A DNA stretch of 57,273 nt. Source: an uncultured Fretibacterium sp. Its GTDB lineage: Bacteria > Synergistota > Synergistia > Synergistales > Aminobacteriaceae. How positions within the stretch are numbered: position 1 is the first letter of the stretch; the number at the start of each line of letters is the position of its first letter. Location: positions 1 to 57,273 of the forward strand of contig CALGGR010000144.1 of assembly GCA_937915755.1 (NCBI GenBank), given 5' to 3'. The translations under genes and the position numbers were made by a program. The notes under the pieces are model-generated. The model was not told where the DNA came from. It ran no database searches and saw only the letters and a program-made list of their open reading frames with translations. This document shows, piece after piece, positions 50,819-57,273 of this stretch.

Positions 50819-51793
50819 TTACTTCCTGCGTTTCTTCAGCATATCCACATAAACCGCCAGCAAAATCACGATACCCTTCGCGATCTGCTGCCAGAATGAG
50901 TTAAGTCCCAGAAGGTTTAAGCCGTTGTTCAGCACTCCGATGATCAGTACGCCGATCATCGTTGAGCCGATTTTTCCAACGCCGCCAGACATTGACGTAC
51001 CTCCGAGAACCGTCGCGGCAATAGCGTCCATCTCGAAGCTCTGTCCTGCCGTTGGCTGACCTGATGCCATTCTCGCGCAGAGTACAACTCCCGTGAATGC
51101 TGCCAGGAATCCGCTCATCGTGTAGACCATCATCTTCGTCCTCGCAACGTTAACGCCGGAGAATATAGCTGCCTTGTCATTGCCTCCAACCGCGTAGACA
51201 TGACGCCCGAATCTCGTCTTGCTCAGAAGAATCACGCATATTATCAGGAACACCGTCATGTAGATTACAGGATAAGGTATAGGCCCAAGATAGCCCGTTC
51301 CGATTATCTGGTACTCCGGAATCATTGCTCGGATTGGCTGGCCGTTCGAGTAGATGTACGCAGCACCTCTTGCCATCTGCATCATTGCAAGCGTTACGAT
51401 GAAAGGCGGGATTGTCGTCTTTGCGATTACGAAGCCGTTGAAGAGTCCCAGTGCCGTACCAATTAGGATTGACGTTGCTACTGCGCCCGGAACGCTGAAG
51501 CCGCTCTTAACGATAAGGCCCGCGCTCAAAGTTCCAGCTATAGCGAGGATTGAGCCGACTGAAAGGTCAATTCCTCCCGTGATTATCGCGAATGTCATTC
51601 CGAAGGCGAGGCAGGCGTTCGATGACACCTGACGCAGTACGTTCACCAAGTTTCGCTGTGAGTAGAAGACCCCGTTCGTCGTGAATGAAAGGATTACGCA
51701 CATCGCAAGCAATCCTATCAGCGTTCCCATGTTGTCCTTAAGGTAGCGCACTACTCCGTTCTGTGCCTGTATTGTGTTGTTCTCAAGCGGCAT
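50819..51793 (-). CDS. RbsC-like sugar ABC transporter permease
   Basis: A 324-residue membrane permease of the ribose/xylose/galactose type with about eight to ten helices. Family marks: GMTFAIITGGIDLSVGSILAIAG near residue 65, TLAMMQMARGAAYIYSNGQPI near 135, YAVGGNDKAAIFSGVNV near 195 and LGGTSMSGGVGKIGSTMIGVLIIGVLNNGLNLLG near 265. It carries a sugar across the inner membrane with the ATPase encoded just upstream, which it overlaps by 11 bases. It ends in KKRRK. The exact sugar is unknown. Confidence 0.92.
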   Translation of the reverse strand: MPLENNTIQAQNGVVRYLKDNMGTLIGLLAMCVILSFTTNGVFYSQRNLVNVLRQVSSNACLAFGMTFAIITGGIDLSVGSILAIAGTLSAGLIVKSGFSVPGAVATSILIGTALGLFNGFVIAKTTIPPFIVTLAMMQMARGAAYIYSNGQPIRAMIPEYQIIGTGYLGPIPYPVIYMTVFLIICVILLSKTRFGRHVYAVGGNDKAAIFSGVNVARTKMMVYTMSGFLAAFTGVVLCARMASGQPTAGQSFEMDAIAATVLGGTSMSGGVGKIGSTMIGVLIIGVLNNGLNLLGLNSFWQQIAKGIVILLAVYVDMLKKRRK

Positions 51794-53297
51794 TTATATT
51801 TCCCCCTGTTCCTGTTGCGTAACGCATTATTGTTTCCTGACTTAGCTCATTTTTGCCGAGATTGGCTGTAATTCTGCCCTCGTGCATTACAAGCACCCTG
51901 TCCGACATGTTGATGACCTCCGGAAGATCCGAGCTTATCATCAATATTGCGACTCCCTGTTTCGCAAGTTCGTTCATGAAGCCGTAAATCTCCGCCCTTG
52001 CCCCGACATCAACGCCCCTCGTGGGTTCGTCGAGGATTAGGAGCTTAGGTTTCGTTGCGAGCCATTTCGCTATGACTATCTTCTGCTGGTTGCCGCCTGA
52101 GAGATTCTCCGCAAGCTGGTCGGCTGAAGGTGTCTTTATCGCAAGCTCGTTGATGTAGCGCGTTATTGTCTCGGTCTCCTTTGCGATATTTCCGAGCGGT
52201 CTGCCCCTGAATATCTCGTGAAGTACCGTCAATGTCAGATTGTATCCCACTGAGTTGATGAGTACGAGTCCTTCTTCCTTGCGGTTTTCCGGAACTAAGG
52301 CGATTCCGTTCTGCATTGCCTGACGAACTGAGCGAATGTGAACAGGCTTTCCGTCAATAAGAATCTCGCCCGTGTACTTGTCATCAATTCCGAAGATGCA
52401 ATGTGAAGTCTCTGACCTTCCAGCACCGACAAGCCCAGACATTCCGACGATTTCGCCCTCACGTACCGCGAATGATACTCCATTGACGAAAGGAGGCGAT
52501 ACGAGGTCTTTAACCTCAACAACGACTTTGCCCGGCTTAACCTCGTCCTTGAAGTAGAGCTGTGTAAGTTCGCGCCCTACCATCATGGCGATCAGCTGGT
52601 CATTCGTTGTCTCGCGCGTGTTGACTGTCCCGACATACTGACCGTCGCGCATTATCGTAACTCTGTCGGTTATCGCAAAAAGCTCGCTCATTCTGTGGGA
52701 GATGTAGATGATGCCGATACCCTCAGCCTTGAGCTGTCTCATCGTCTCGAAAAGGACTTCAGTCTCCTTGTCGGTCAACGATGCTGTAGGCTCGTCCATA
52801 ACCAGAATGTCAGCATCAACAGAGAGTGCCTTTGCGATTTCAACCATCTGCTGCTGTGCAATGCTCAAGTCTTTTATGAGCGTGTTCGGGTCAAAGTCAA
52901 GTCCCAAGCGTGAAAGCATCTTCTTTGCTGCTTCATTCTCCTCGCCGCGCTTGATGATTCCCGCGACGTTCTTCTCGCGTCCGAGATACATATTCTCAGC
53001 GATTGAAAGGTACGGAACGAGGCACAACTCCTGATGAATTACGCTGATTCCGTGAGCCTGAGAGTCGGCAACGCTCTTCATGATGTGAGACTTGCCCTTT
53101 ACGATTACTTCTCCTTCTTCGGGAATGTATATACCTGCAAGGCATTTTATGAGGGTTGACTTACCTGCTCCGTTCTCGCCGAGTAATGCGTGGACTTCTC
53201 CGGCCTTAAGCTCAAAATTTACGTCCTTCAAAGCGTAAACACCGGGAAATTTCTTGTGAATGTGCTTCATCTGGAGCAAAATATTTTCTTCTGCCAT
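51783..53297 (-). CDS. RbsA/MglA-like sugar ABC transporter ATPase (two ATPase domains)
   Basis: A 504-residue double ATPase that powers the sugar importer. The first domain has the Walker A GENGAGKSTLIKCLAG near residue 43, the signature LSIAQQQMVEIAKAL near 147 and Walker B ILVMDEPTASL near 170. The second has GMSGLVGAGRSETSHCIFG near 292 (modified P-loop, usual for this family), NLSGGNQQKIVIAKWL near 405 and LLILDEPTRGVDVGA near 428. The ATG at 53297 (MAEENI) behind GGAGGTGA is preferred; the longer frame to 53336 runs through a hairpin. Confidence 0.93.
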   Translation of the reverse strand: MAEENILLQMKHIHKKFPGVYALKDVNFELKAGEVHALLGENGAGKSTLIKCLAGIYIPEEGEVIVKGKSHIMKSVADSQAHGISVIHQELCLVPYLSIAENMYLGREKNVAGIIKRGEENEAAKKMLSRLGLDFDPNTLIKDLSIAQQQMVEIAKALSVDADILVMDEPTASLTDKETEVLFETMRQLKAEGIGIIYISHRMSELFAITDRVTIMRDGQYVGTVNTRETTNDQLIAMMVGRELTQLYFKDEVKPGKVVVEVKDLVSPPFVNGVSFAVREGEIVGMSGLVGAGRSETSHCIFGIDDKYTGEILIDGKPVHIRSVRQAMQNGIALVPENRKEEGLVLINSVGYNLTLTVLHEIFRGRPLGNIAKETETITRYINELAIKTPSADQLAENLSGGNQQKIVIAKWLATKPKLLILDEPTRGVDVGARAEIYGFMNELAKQGVAILMISSDLPEVINMSDRVLVMHEGRITANLGKNELSQETIMRYATGTGGNINAA

Positions 53298-53324
53298 AAA
53301 ACTTTTCACCTCCGTTAAACACAA

Positions 53325-53358
53325 AGGCAGGAACACCTTTTTGGGAATGCCCCTGCCT
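53325..53358 (-). terminator. Hairpin between binding-protein and ATPase genes
   Basis: AGGCAGG (53325-53331) pairs with CCTGCCT (53352-53358) in the 75-base gap between the rbsB-like and rbsA-like genes. A G-rich/A-rich loop separates the arms and a clear T-run is lacking. Such hairpins commonly protect the binding-protein message or dampen read-through, giving more binding protein than ATPase. Confidence 0.5.
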
Positions 53359-53372
53359 CTGTCAGTCAGATT

Positions 53373-54296
53373 CTACTGCCAGCCGTCAACTCCGAACTCG
53401 TCAACATTCTCTGCTGTGATGAGCTGTACGGGTACCGGGATATGCTTGTCGACCTTTTCGCCCGCGAGAATCTTGTAGGCCATCTCAACGCCGATCTTGC
53501 CGATGTTGATGGGGGACTGCGCTGCTGTTCCGGTCATGTCGCCCTCCTTGATGGCTTTCTTGGCATCGGGTGAGCCGTCAACGCCGTAGATGAGTACGCC
53601 CTTCATGTCGGCCGCTTTGAGAGCCTGGATTACGCCGCGTGCTGTCGGGTCATTGACGCACATTACGACGGCCATGTTCGGGTGAGCCTGAATGATGTTC
53701 TCCATCTTGGGCATTGCGATTTCGAGCTGACCTTCCGAGCTGTCCTCCGCGCCAATCGTGAACTCGGGGTGCTTCTCGATTGTGGCCTTGAAGTTAGCGA
53801 TACGGTCAATGCCTGTCTTCGTTGTGGGGTGGCCGAGAATGATTGCCTCTCCGCCTTTGGGAAGACGCTTGAGCATGTCCTCAGCGCAGACGAGTCCGGC
53901 AGCGAGGTTGTCGGATGCGACGATGCAAGCTACATAGTCCTCATCGTAGACAGCGGCGTCAACGTTGATGATGGGGATTCCTGCTTCGTGGGCAGCCATG
54001 AGTCCGGGTGCTACTGCCTGCCAGTCTACGGGGTTGAGGAAGATTGCGTCAACGCCCTGGGCTACCATGTCCTCGATCTGGGAGATCTGCTTGACGGGAT
54101 CGAGCGCGGGGTCGAGGGTGATGAGGGTGTCGCCGTTGGCTTCGACTGCTGCCTTGATTGCGTCATTCATGACTCCGAAGAACGGGTTGTTCATGGTCAT
54201 GTACGTTGCGCCGAACTTCTTGCCCTGCGCGCTGACGACACTTGCCGCACTTACGATGAGGCATACTGCTAGGAATGCTACTAAAAGTTTTTTCAT
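53373..54296 (-). CDS. RbsB-like periplasmic sugar-binding protein
   Basis: A 307-residue substrate-binding protein. The signal peptide (residues 1-23, MKKLLVAFLAVCLIVSAASVVSA) ends in Ala and is followed by Gln, with no lipobox, so the protein is probably soluble in the periplasm. The mature part has the type-I binding fold: MNNPFFGVMNDAIKAAVEANG near 33, QISQIEDMVAQGVDAIFLNPVDW near 68, IINVDAAVYDEDYVACIVASDN near 108, VVMCVNDPTARGVIQAL near 215 and IYGVDGSPDAKKAIKEGDMTGTAAQSP near 240. The ATG at 54296 follows AGGAGG. Ribose-like or other pentose/hexose ligands are possible. Confidence 0.93.
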   Translation of the reverse strand: MKKLLVAFLAVCLIVSAASVVSAQGKKFGATYMTMNNPFFGVMNDAIKAAVEANGDTLITLDPALDPVKQISQIEDMVAQGVDAIFLNPVDWQAVAPGLMAAHEAGIPIINVDAAVYDEDYVACIVASDNLAAGLVCAEDMLKRLPKGGEAIILGHPTTKTGIDRIANFKATIEKHPEFTIGAEDSSEGQLEIAMPKMENIIQAHPNMAVVMCVNDPTARGVIQALKAADMKGVLIYGVDGSPDAKKAIKEGDMTGTAAQSPINIGKIGVEMAYKILAGEKVDKHIPVPVQLITAENVDEFGVDGWQ

Positions 54297-54353
54297 GATG
54301 AGAAAAATCCTCCTGTGAATGAAAATTTTACACAATAAAAATTGGGTGAAATA

Positions 54354-54359
54354 ATTATA
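54354..54359 (-). promoter_or_regulatory. -10 box upstream of rbsB-like gene
   Basis: TATAAT on the minus strand lies 58 bases before the binding-protein start, in a long AT-rich leader. The -35 match (TGCAAA-type, about 16 bases away) is weak, so an activator may be needed. It lies after the upstream cupin gene, indicating separate control of the importer. Confidence 0.5.
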
Positions 54360-54399
54360 CAGCAAGGATTGAATTTTTGCAGTAAATATTTTCGGAGAA

Positions 54400-54864
54400 T
54401 CAATATGCCAAGTAATCTACATCATCAGCAATATCAGGAAATCTCTCTCTTATCTCATCTTTGCCGACTAATCTGAAGCCCTCGTACATGAATTTCGGAG
54501 AAGTAACGCAGGAAACGAACGTGAAGCTGTCCTTCCTGAGATTTTCAGCGGCAAATATCGCTCCTTTTGGGATTACAGCCATATGCTTCTCGCCTTTATG
54601 GATATTAGCACCGAGCAAATATTCCTTCTTCTCACCGTCATAAAGCACCGTGATTTTCATTCCGCAGCCTTCGTGATAGTACCAGATTTCGTCGCAGTCT
54701 ATTTGGTGGAAGTGAGATATTTCCCCATCATCCAAAAGGAAATATATGCTCCCTGCGAAATGCCTGCCGTCCTTTTCTTCGGAAGATGTGTAGACTTCCG
54801 AGAACCAGCCGCCTTCGGAATGTCCTTCAAGATTGTATGCTTCCTTTAGTTCTTCAACGCGCAT
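54400..54864 (-). CDS. DUF985/cupin_5 family protein
   Basis: A 154-residue cupin of the DUF985 type. Motifs: LEGHSEGGWFSEVYTS near residue 12, SIYFLLDDGEISHFHQIDCDEIWYYHEG near 40-65 with the metal-type histidines, GEKHMAVIPKGAIFAAEN near 92 and FTFVSCVTSPKF near 115. It may bind a metal and a sugar or small organic molecule; its place between the sugar importer and the sugar kinase suggests a sugar isomerase or binding role, by inference only. The start follows AAAGAGGTG. Confidence 0.88.
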   Translation of the reverse strand: MRVEELKEAYNLEGHSEGGWFSEVYTSSEEKDGRHFAGSIYFLLDDGEISHFHQIDCDEIWYYHEGCGMKITVLYDGEKKEYLLGANIHKGEKHMAVIPKGAIFAAENLRKDSFTFVSCVTSPKFMYEGFRLVGKDEIRERFPDIADDVDYLAY

Positions 54865-54922
54865 AAATTACACCTCTTTCATGATTTGCGATTATACTAT
54901 ACGAAAAAGGAGGAATTTACCC

Positions 54923-56230
54923 ATGAAATACACGCTCGGAATCGACACAGGAACAACCTCAGTAAGCATAGCCGTACTCTCTGAGTCCCGCGAAGTCATA
55001 GACAGCATCACCGTGAACCACGAGGCATTCATCCCCGGCGACTTCCCAGAATCAAGAGTGCAATCGCCCGAAAGAATACGCGAAATCGTCATGGCCTCTC
55101 TCGAATCACTCTCCCAGAAATATGGCAATCCCTCCGCGATCGGCTTCACAGGTCAGATGCACGGAATAGTCTACGTGAACAGCAAGGGCGAATCAGTATC
55201 CCCTCTCTACACGTGGCAAGACATAAGCGGAAGCGTCCCAGTCAACGGAAAATCCTCACTCGAAATCCTCCGTGAACATGGCCTCACTGTATCTCCCGGC
55301 TACGGCCTGGCGACGCATTTCTACCTTCAGCGTTCCGGAAAAATCCCGCATGATGCTGTGAAGTTCACCACAATCAGCGACTACATAGCCATGAGACTTT
55401 GCAGGAATGCTTCGCCTGTCCTTTCGGCGGAAATGGCTGCGGGGCTGGGATGCTTCGACGTTCGGAAAAGGGAGTTCATGATTGACGCGCTGGAATCTGC
55501 AGGCGTCGATGTCTCGTTCCTTCCCGAAAACGTGAAGGGCTACAGCGTTGTCGGCCAGACAGGATCGGGAGTGCCTATAGTATGCTCAATGGGCGACAAT
55601 CAGGCAAGCTTCATGGGCTCAGTCGATGATCCGGAGAATACGCTTCTTCTCAATGTCGGAACAGGCTCGCAGGTTTCATTCATGACGCGGGAATTTGTTG
55701 ACGTTCACAGCGACATTGAGCTTCGTCCTTACGGGGAGGATTACCTTCTCGCGGGTTCTGCGCTCTGCGGTGGAAGGGCGTATGCTATGCTTGAGTCGTT
55801 CTACAGGGAGATCGCGGGGCATTCATGCTATGACGTCATGGCCGAACATGCGGGGAAGTTCCTTGAGGCTCACGGATTGGGCAAGGCGTGGGAAGTTGAC
55901 ACGAGATTTCAGGGCACACGCTCGAATCCTGACATCACGGGGAGCATTCGGGGGATTACTGCGGAGAATTTCTGTCCCGGCGCGTTCACTGTCGGGGTAA
56001 TTCGCGGAATACTTGAGGAATTGCGCGGAATGTACGAGGGAATGAAAGCAATGACGGGGCGGAGTGCAGGCGTAATCGTAGGCTCTGGGAATGGTATCCG
56101 CAAGAACGAGATAATGCGTAGAGTTGCGGGGGAAATTTTCGGGCTTGAAGTTAGAGTCTCGGAAAGCAAAGAGGAAGCCGCTAAAGGTTCGGCAATGTGT
56201 GCGATGAATACGGTGATGAAACGAGGCTGA
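54923..56230 (+). CDS. FGGY family carbohydrate kinase (sedoheptulokinase-like)
   Basis: A 435-residue sugar kinase, from ATG 54923 behind AAAGGAGGA; upstream ATG 54833 would run into the cupin gene. The N-terminal phosphate-binding LGIDTGTTSVSIAVL, IGFTGQMHGIVYVN near 77 and PLYTWQD near 98 resemble sedoheptulokinase more than xylulokinase or glycerol kinase. The C-terminal lobe has NVGTGSQVSFMT near 237 and GVIVGSGNGIRKNEIMRRVAGEIFG near 390. Together with the RbsABC-like importer it probably phosphorylates the imported sugar; which one is unknown. It may be shorter than the ~480-500 residues usual for the superfamily. Confidence 0.88.
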   Translation: MKYTLGIDTGTTSVSIAVLSESREVIDSITVNHEAFIPGDFPESRVQSPERIREIVMASLESLSQKYGNPSAIGFTGQMHGIVYVNSKGESVSPLYTWQDISGSVPVNGKSSLEILREHGLTVSPGYGLATHFYLQRSGKIPHDAVKFTTISDYIAMRLCRNASPVLSAEMAAGLGCFDVRKREFMIDALESAGVDVSFLPENVKGYSVVGQTGSGVPIVCSMGDNQASFMGSVDDPENTLLLNVGTGSQVSFMTREFVDVHSDIELRPYGEDYLLAGSALCGGRAYAMLESFYREIAGHSCYDVMAEHAGKFLEAHGLGKAWEVDTRFQGTRSNPDITGSIRGITAENFCPGAFTVGVIRGILEELRGMYEGMKAMTGRSAGVIVGSGNGIRKNEIMRRVAGEIFGLEVRVSESKEEAAKGSAMCAMNTVMKRG

Positions 56231-56231
56231 T

Positions 56232-56259
56232 GTTATAATTTTCTCATCTCAATTATAAC
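56232..56259. promoter_or_regulatory. Nine-base perfect inverted repeat before the small membrane genes
   Basis: GTTATAATT (56232-56240) and AATTATAAC (56251-56259) form a perfect dyad with a ten-base spacer, beginning two bases after the kinase stop and 14 bases before the next ATG. The left arm contains TATAAT, which could act as a -10 box. Either an operator or an AU-rich hairpin is possible; it has too few G-C pairs for a good terminator. Confidence 0.5.
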
Positions 56260-56272
56260 GGAGTGAACGGCG

Positions 56273-56425
56273 ATGACGGTACGCGAGAAAATAGAAATGC
56301 GGGCAAAGATGCCCCGTGATGAAGATATTATCGACAGAGAAATAAGGCGTGCTTTCCTGAGAATCCTGTTCGGTTATGCAGCTGGGACTGTGATAGGGCT
56401 TGTGCTGAAGGCGGTAGTTTCATGA
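56273..56425 (+). CDS. Small one-helix membrane protein
   Basis: A 50-residue protein with a charged, helical N-terminal half (MTVREKIEMRAKMPRDEDIIDREIRRAF) and one hydrophobic segment near residues 28-47 (LRILFGYAAGTVIGLVLKAVV). GGAGTGA lies upstream of the ATG, and its stop overlaps the next start (ATGA), showing it is translated as part of a unit. Not recognised. Basic residues before the helix suggest the N-terminus stays in the cytoplasm. Confidence 0.7.
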   Translation: MTVREKIEMRAKMPRDEDIIDREIRRAFLRILFGYAAGTVIGLVLKAVVS

Positions 56426-56640
56426 CTGATAAGGAGCGAATTGCGGTCTTAGAGTCTAAAATAAGATTGCTGGAAGCGAAAATTGCTGAGTTGGAGTCAG
56501 ACCTATCAGATGCCTACAGTGATTTGGACGGCCGACTAGAGCATATGATTAAGACCCGCTCCGAGAATATAGCAGTATTCGGAATAGCTGCCACAATAAT
56601 AATAGGTTTGGCGCAGATAGTAATCATCCTTGTGAAGTGA
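56422..56640 (+). CDS. Small coiled-coil plus one-helix membrane protein
   Basis: A 72-residue protein: residues 4-40 form a clear heptad coiled coil (RIAVLESKIRLLEAKIAELESDL) and residues 50-71 a single membrane helix (AVFGIAATIIIGLAQIVIILVK). This layout is like XhlA-type haemolysin/holin-associated proteins of phage lysis cassettes, but also like general scaffold proteins; no family can be claimed. It is coupled to the gene before it by a four-base overlap. Confidence 0.75.
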   Translation: MTDKERIAVLESKIRLLEAKIAELESDLSDAYSDLDGRLEHMIKTRSENIAVFGIAATIIIGLAQIVIILVK

Positions 56641-56674
56641 GGAAAGCACTCATGATATATGCAGGGGTGAAGCC

Positions 56675-56851
56675 GTGAATATCCGTGAACGCCTGAGCGG
56701 GAGGCGAGCGCAATATATCCCGTTATCACCGCAACAGAGGCTAATGAAGCACGAAGAGGAAGACCGCCGAATGATTCGCATGACAATTCTCGCAGTTCTG
56801 CCGGGACTTTTGCTGTCAATTACCGCTCTGATTATTACGCTCATGAAGTGA
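56675..56851 (+). CDS. Small one-helix membrane protein with GTG start
   Basis: A 58-residue protein from GTG 56675, seven bases after AGGGGTGA. The first half is basic and charged (ERLSGRRAQYIPLSPQQ, then KHEEEDRRMIRM), the second half is one hydrophobic helix (TILAVLPGLLLSITALIITLMK). It has the same build as the 50-residue protein at 56273, a tail-anchored form. It lies 34 bases after one neighbour and 34 before the DUF1622 gene. Confidence 0.68.
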   Translation: MNIRERLSGRRAQYIPLSPQQRLMKHEEEDRRMIRMTILAVLPGLLLSITALIITLMK

Positions 56852-56885
56852 GGGAATTATATTAACGTTAGAGGAGGTGAAAAAC

Positions 56886-57215
56886 ATGGAAGTCCTTGAA
56901 AGCATCGAGTCTGTATTCCAGCTTGTTGTACAATACGGTATCCTCATGATGGAATGCGTCGGCGTAATTATCCTTCTCACGACTGCCGTAAAGTCAATCT
57001 GGGGAATACTCGCCCATGATAAAAGCGTAAGGCTCACTCTCGCAAAAGGTATCGCGCTTGCCCTTGAGTTCAAACTTGGCGGCGAGGTTTTGCGTACCGT
57101 AATCGTCCGCGAATGGTCGGAGCTTGCAATTCTCGGCGCAATCATCGTCCTGAGGGGAGCTTTGACTTTCCTCATTCACTGGGAGATTAAGACGGAGGAA
57201 GCAAGCCTGAAGTAG
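56886..57215 (+). CDS. DUF1622 family membrane protein
   Basis: A 109-residue protein of the DUF1622 family, with three hydrophobic segments (about 18-40, 55-68 weaker, 80-100). Typical features are LTLAKGIALALEFKLGGEVLRTVIVREWSELAILGAIIVLRGALTF, matching the family core in which a conserved Glu and Arg sit between helices. Start ATG 56886 follows AGGAGGTG; GTG at 56877 is within the ribosome site. Function is unknown. It closes a run of four small membrane genes. An IS-like terminus begins six bases after its stop. Confidence 0.88.
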   Translation: MEVLESIESVFQLVVQYGILMMECVGVIILLTTAVKSIWGILAHDKSVRLTLAKGIALALEFKLGGEVLRTVIVREWSELAILGAIIVLRGALTFLIHWEIKTEEASLK

Positions 57216-57220
57216 CGCGT

Positions 57221-57273
57221 CAACTGCCCACGACTGAAGTCGCGGGCTTGTCCATACCATAAATCGTCTTTAC
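57221..57273. mobile_element. IS200/IS605-superfamily element terminus at window edge
   Basis: GCCCACGAC (57226-57234) and GTCGCGGGC (57239-57247) form a hairpin with one A-C mismatch and loop TGAA, preceded by CAACT and followed by TTG. Ends of this form close IS605-type TnpB elements; on the minus strand it reads as the 3' end of a guide-RNA scaffold ending in GTTGA, with the guide running into the DUF1622 gene. The hairpin plus GGGCTTG also resembles the 5' part of the guide-RNA-like block at 39661-39684. Any nuclease gene would lie beyond the window. Confidence 0.5.

Noticed and set aside
53682..54272. 196-codon plus-strand ORF opposite the sugar-binding protein gene
   Set aside because: Antisense shadow; valine/glycine/aspartate-rich translation with no domain, while the minus strand has a complete binding protein with signal peptide.
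56273..57215. Prophage lysis cassette
   Set aside because: The coiled-coil plus helix protein recalls XhlA, but no endolysin, tail or integrase gene is nearby and DUF1622 is not a phage family as far as I know.
1..57273. CRISPR array
   Set aside because: No regularly spaced direct repeats with unique spacers were seen; the only tandem repeat is the 27-base coding repeat in the esterase.

Overview
The window reads as a piece of chromosome from a motile, anaerobic, diderm bacterium, most likely a member of the Synergistota. The best single clue is the C-terminus of the secreted esterase at 37296-39644, which ends in a Gly-Gly-Cys-Ser motif, a hydrophobic stretch and basic residues, as in the Synergist-CTERM sorting signal. 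Supporting clues are a CheC/CheD-type chemotaxis operon fused to flagellar genes, a DUF3084 protein, citrate lyase genes, a HydE maturase with its small companion regulator, and a periplasm-dependent RND pump. The species cannot be named from sequence alone.

Layout. 1-4269 (minus): tRNA-Pro, then a cell-wall cluster murD-ftsW-murG ending in a PhzF-like isomerase. 4584-14273 (plus): a DUF1015 protein, an EamA transporter, a DUF3084 protein, RNase HI, a ComF protein, MurJ, a nucleoside kinase, a DUF2344 protein and RNase G. 14306-25982 (minus): a motility operon flhA-flhF-flhG-cheB-cheA-cheC-cheD-fliA-fapA plus one unknown small gene. 26086-27246 (minus): two tandem TerD proteins. 27316-32070: a bile-acid/Na+ symporter-family gene, then two RraA-like aldolases and a GltS-type carrier divergent from a LysR regulator. 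32612-32870 (minus): tRNA-Met, tRNA-fMet and tRNA-Leu behind a strong promoter. 33066-35865 (plus): citrate lyase citDEF. 35972-39644: an orphan MacB-type permease and the esterase. 40053-43207 (minus): MalQ, an unusual amidohydrolase and a small protein. 43269-45234: an M15 peptidase, a TM1266-type protein and HydE. 45498-50559: RND adaptor, RND pump and CitG. 50819-56230: an RbsABC-like sugar importer with a cupin protein and a divergent FGGY kinase. 56273-57215: four small, mostly membrane proteins ending in DUF1622.

How the genes fit together. Three themes dominate: envelope building (MurD, FtsW, MurG, MurJ, M15 peptidase, RND pump), motility and chemotaxis in one compact operon with start/stop overlaps, and organic-acid or sugar metabolism (citrate lyase with its prosthetic-group enzyme CitG placed elsewhere, RraA aldolases with a carrier, a sugar importer with its kinase). 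No complete transposase gene is present.

The most interesting non-coding signal is a set of relics of IS200/IS605-superfamily elements. The clearest is a roughly 340-base, ORF-less, highly structured block at 39652-39990 that looks like the guide-RNA (HEARO/omega-RNA) part of an IscB-type element whose nuclease gene is missing. TnpB-type right-end relics are suspected near 32217-32371 and 4340-4524, and another element terminus lies at the right window edge. These calls rest on pattern recognition and hand-folded stems and need a covariance-model search.
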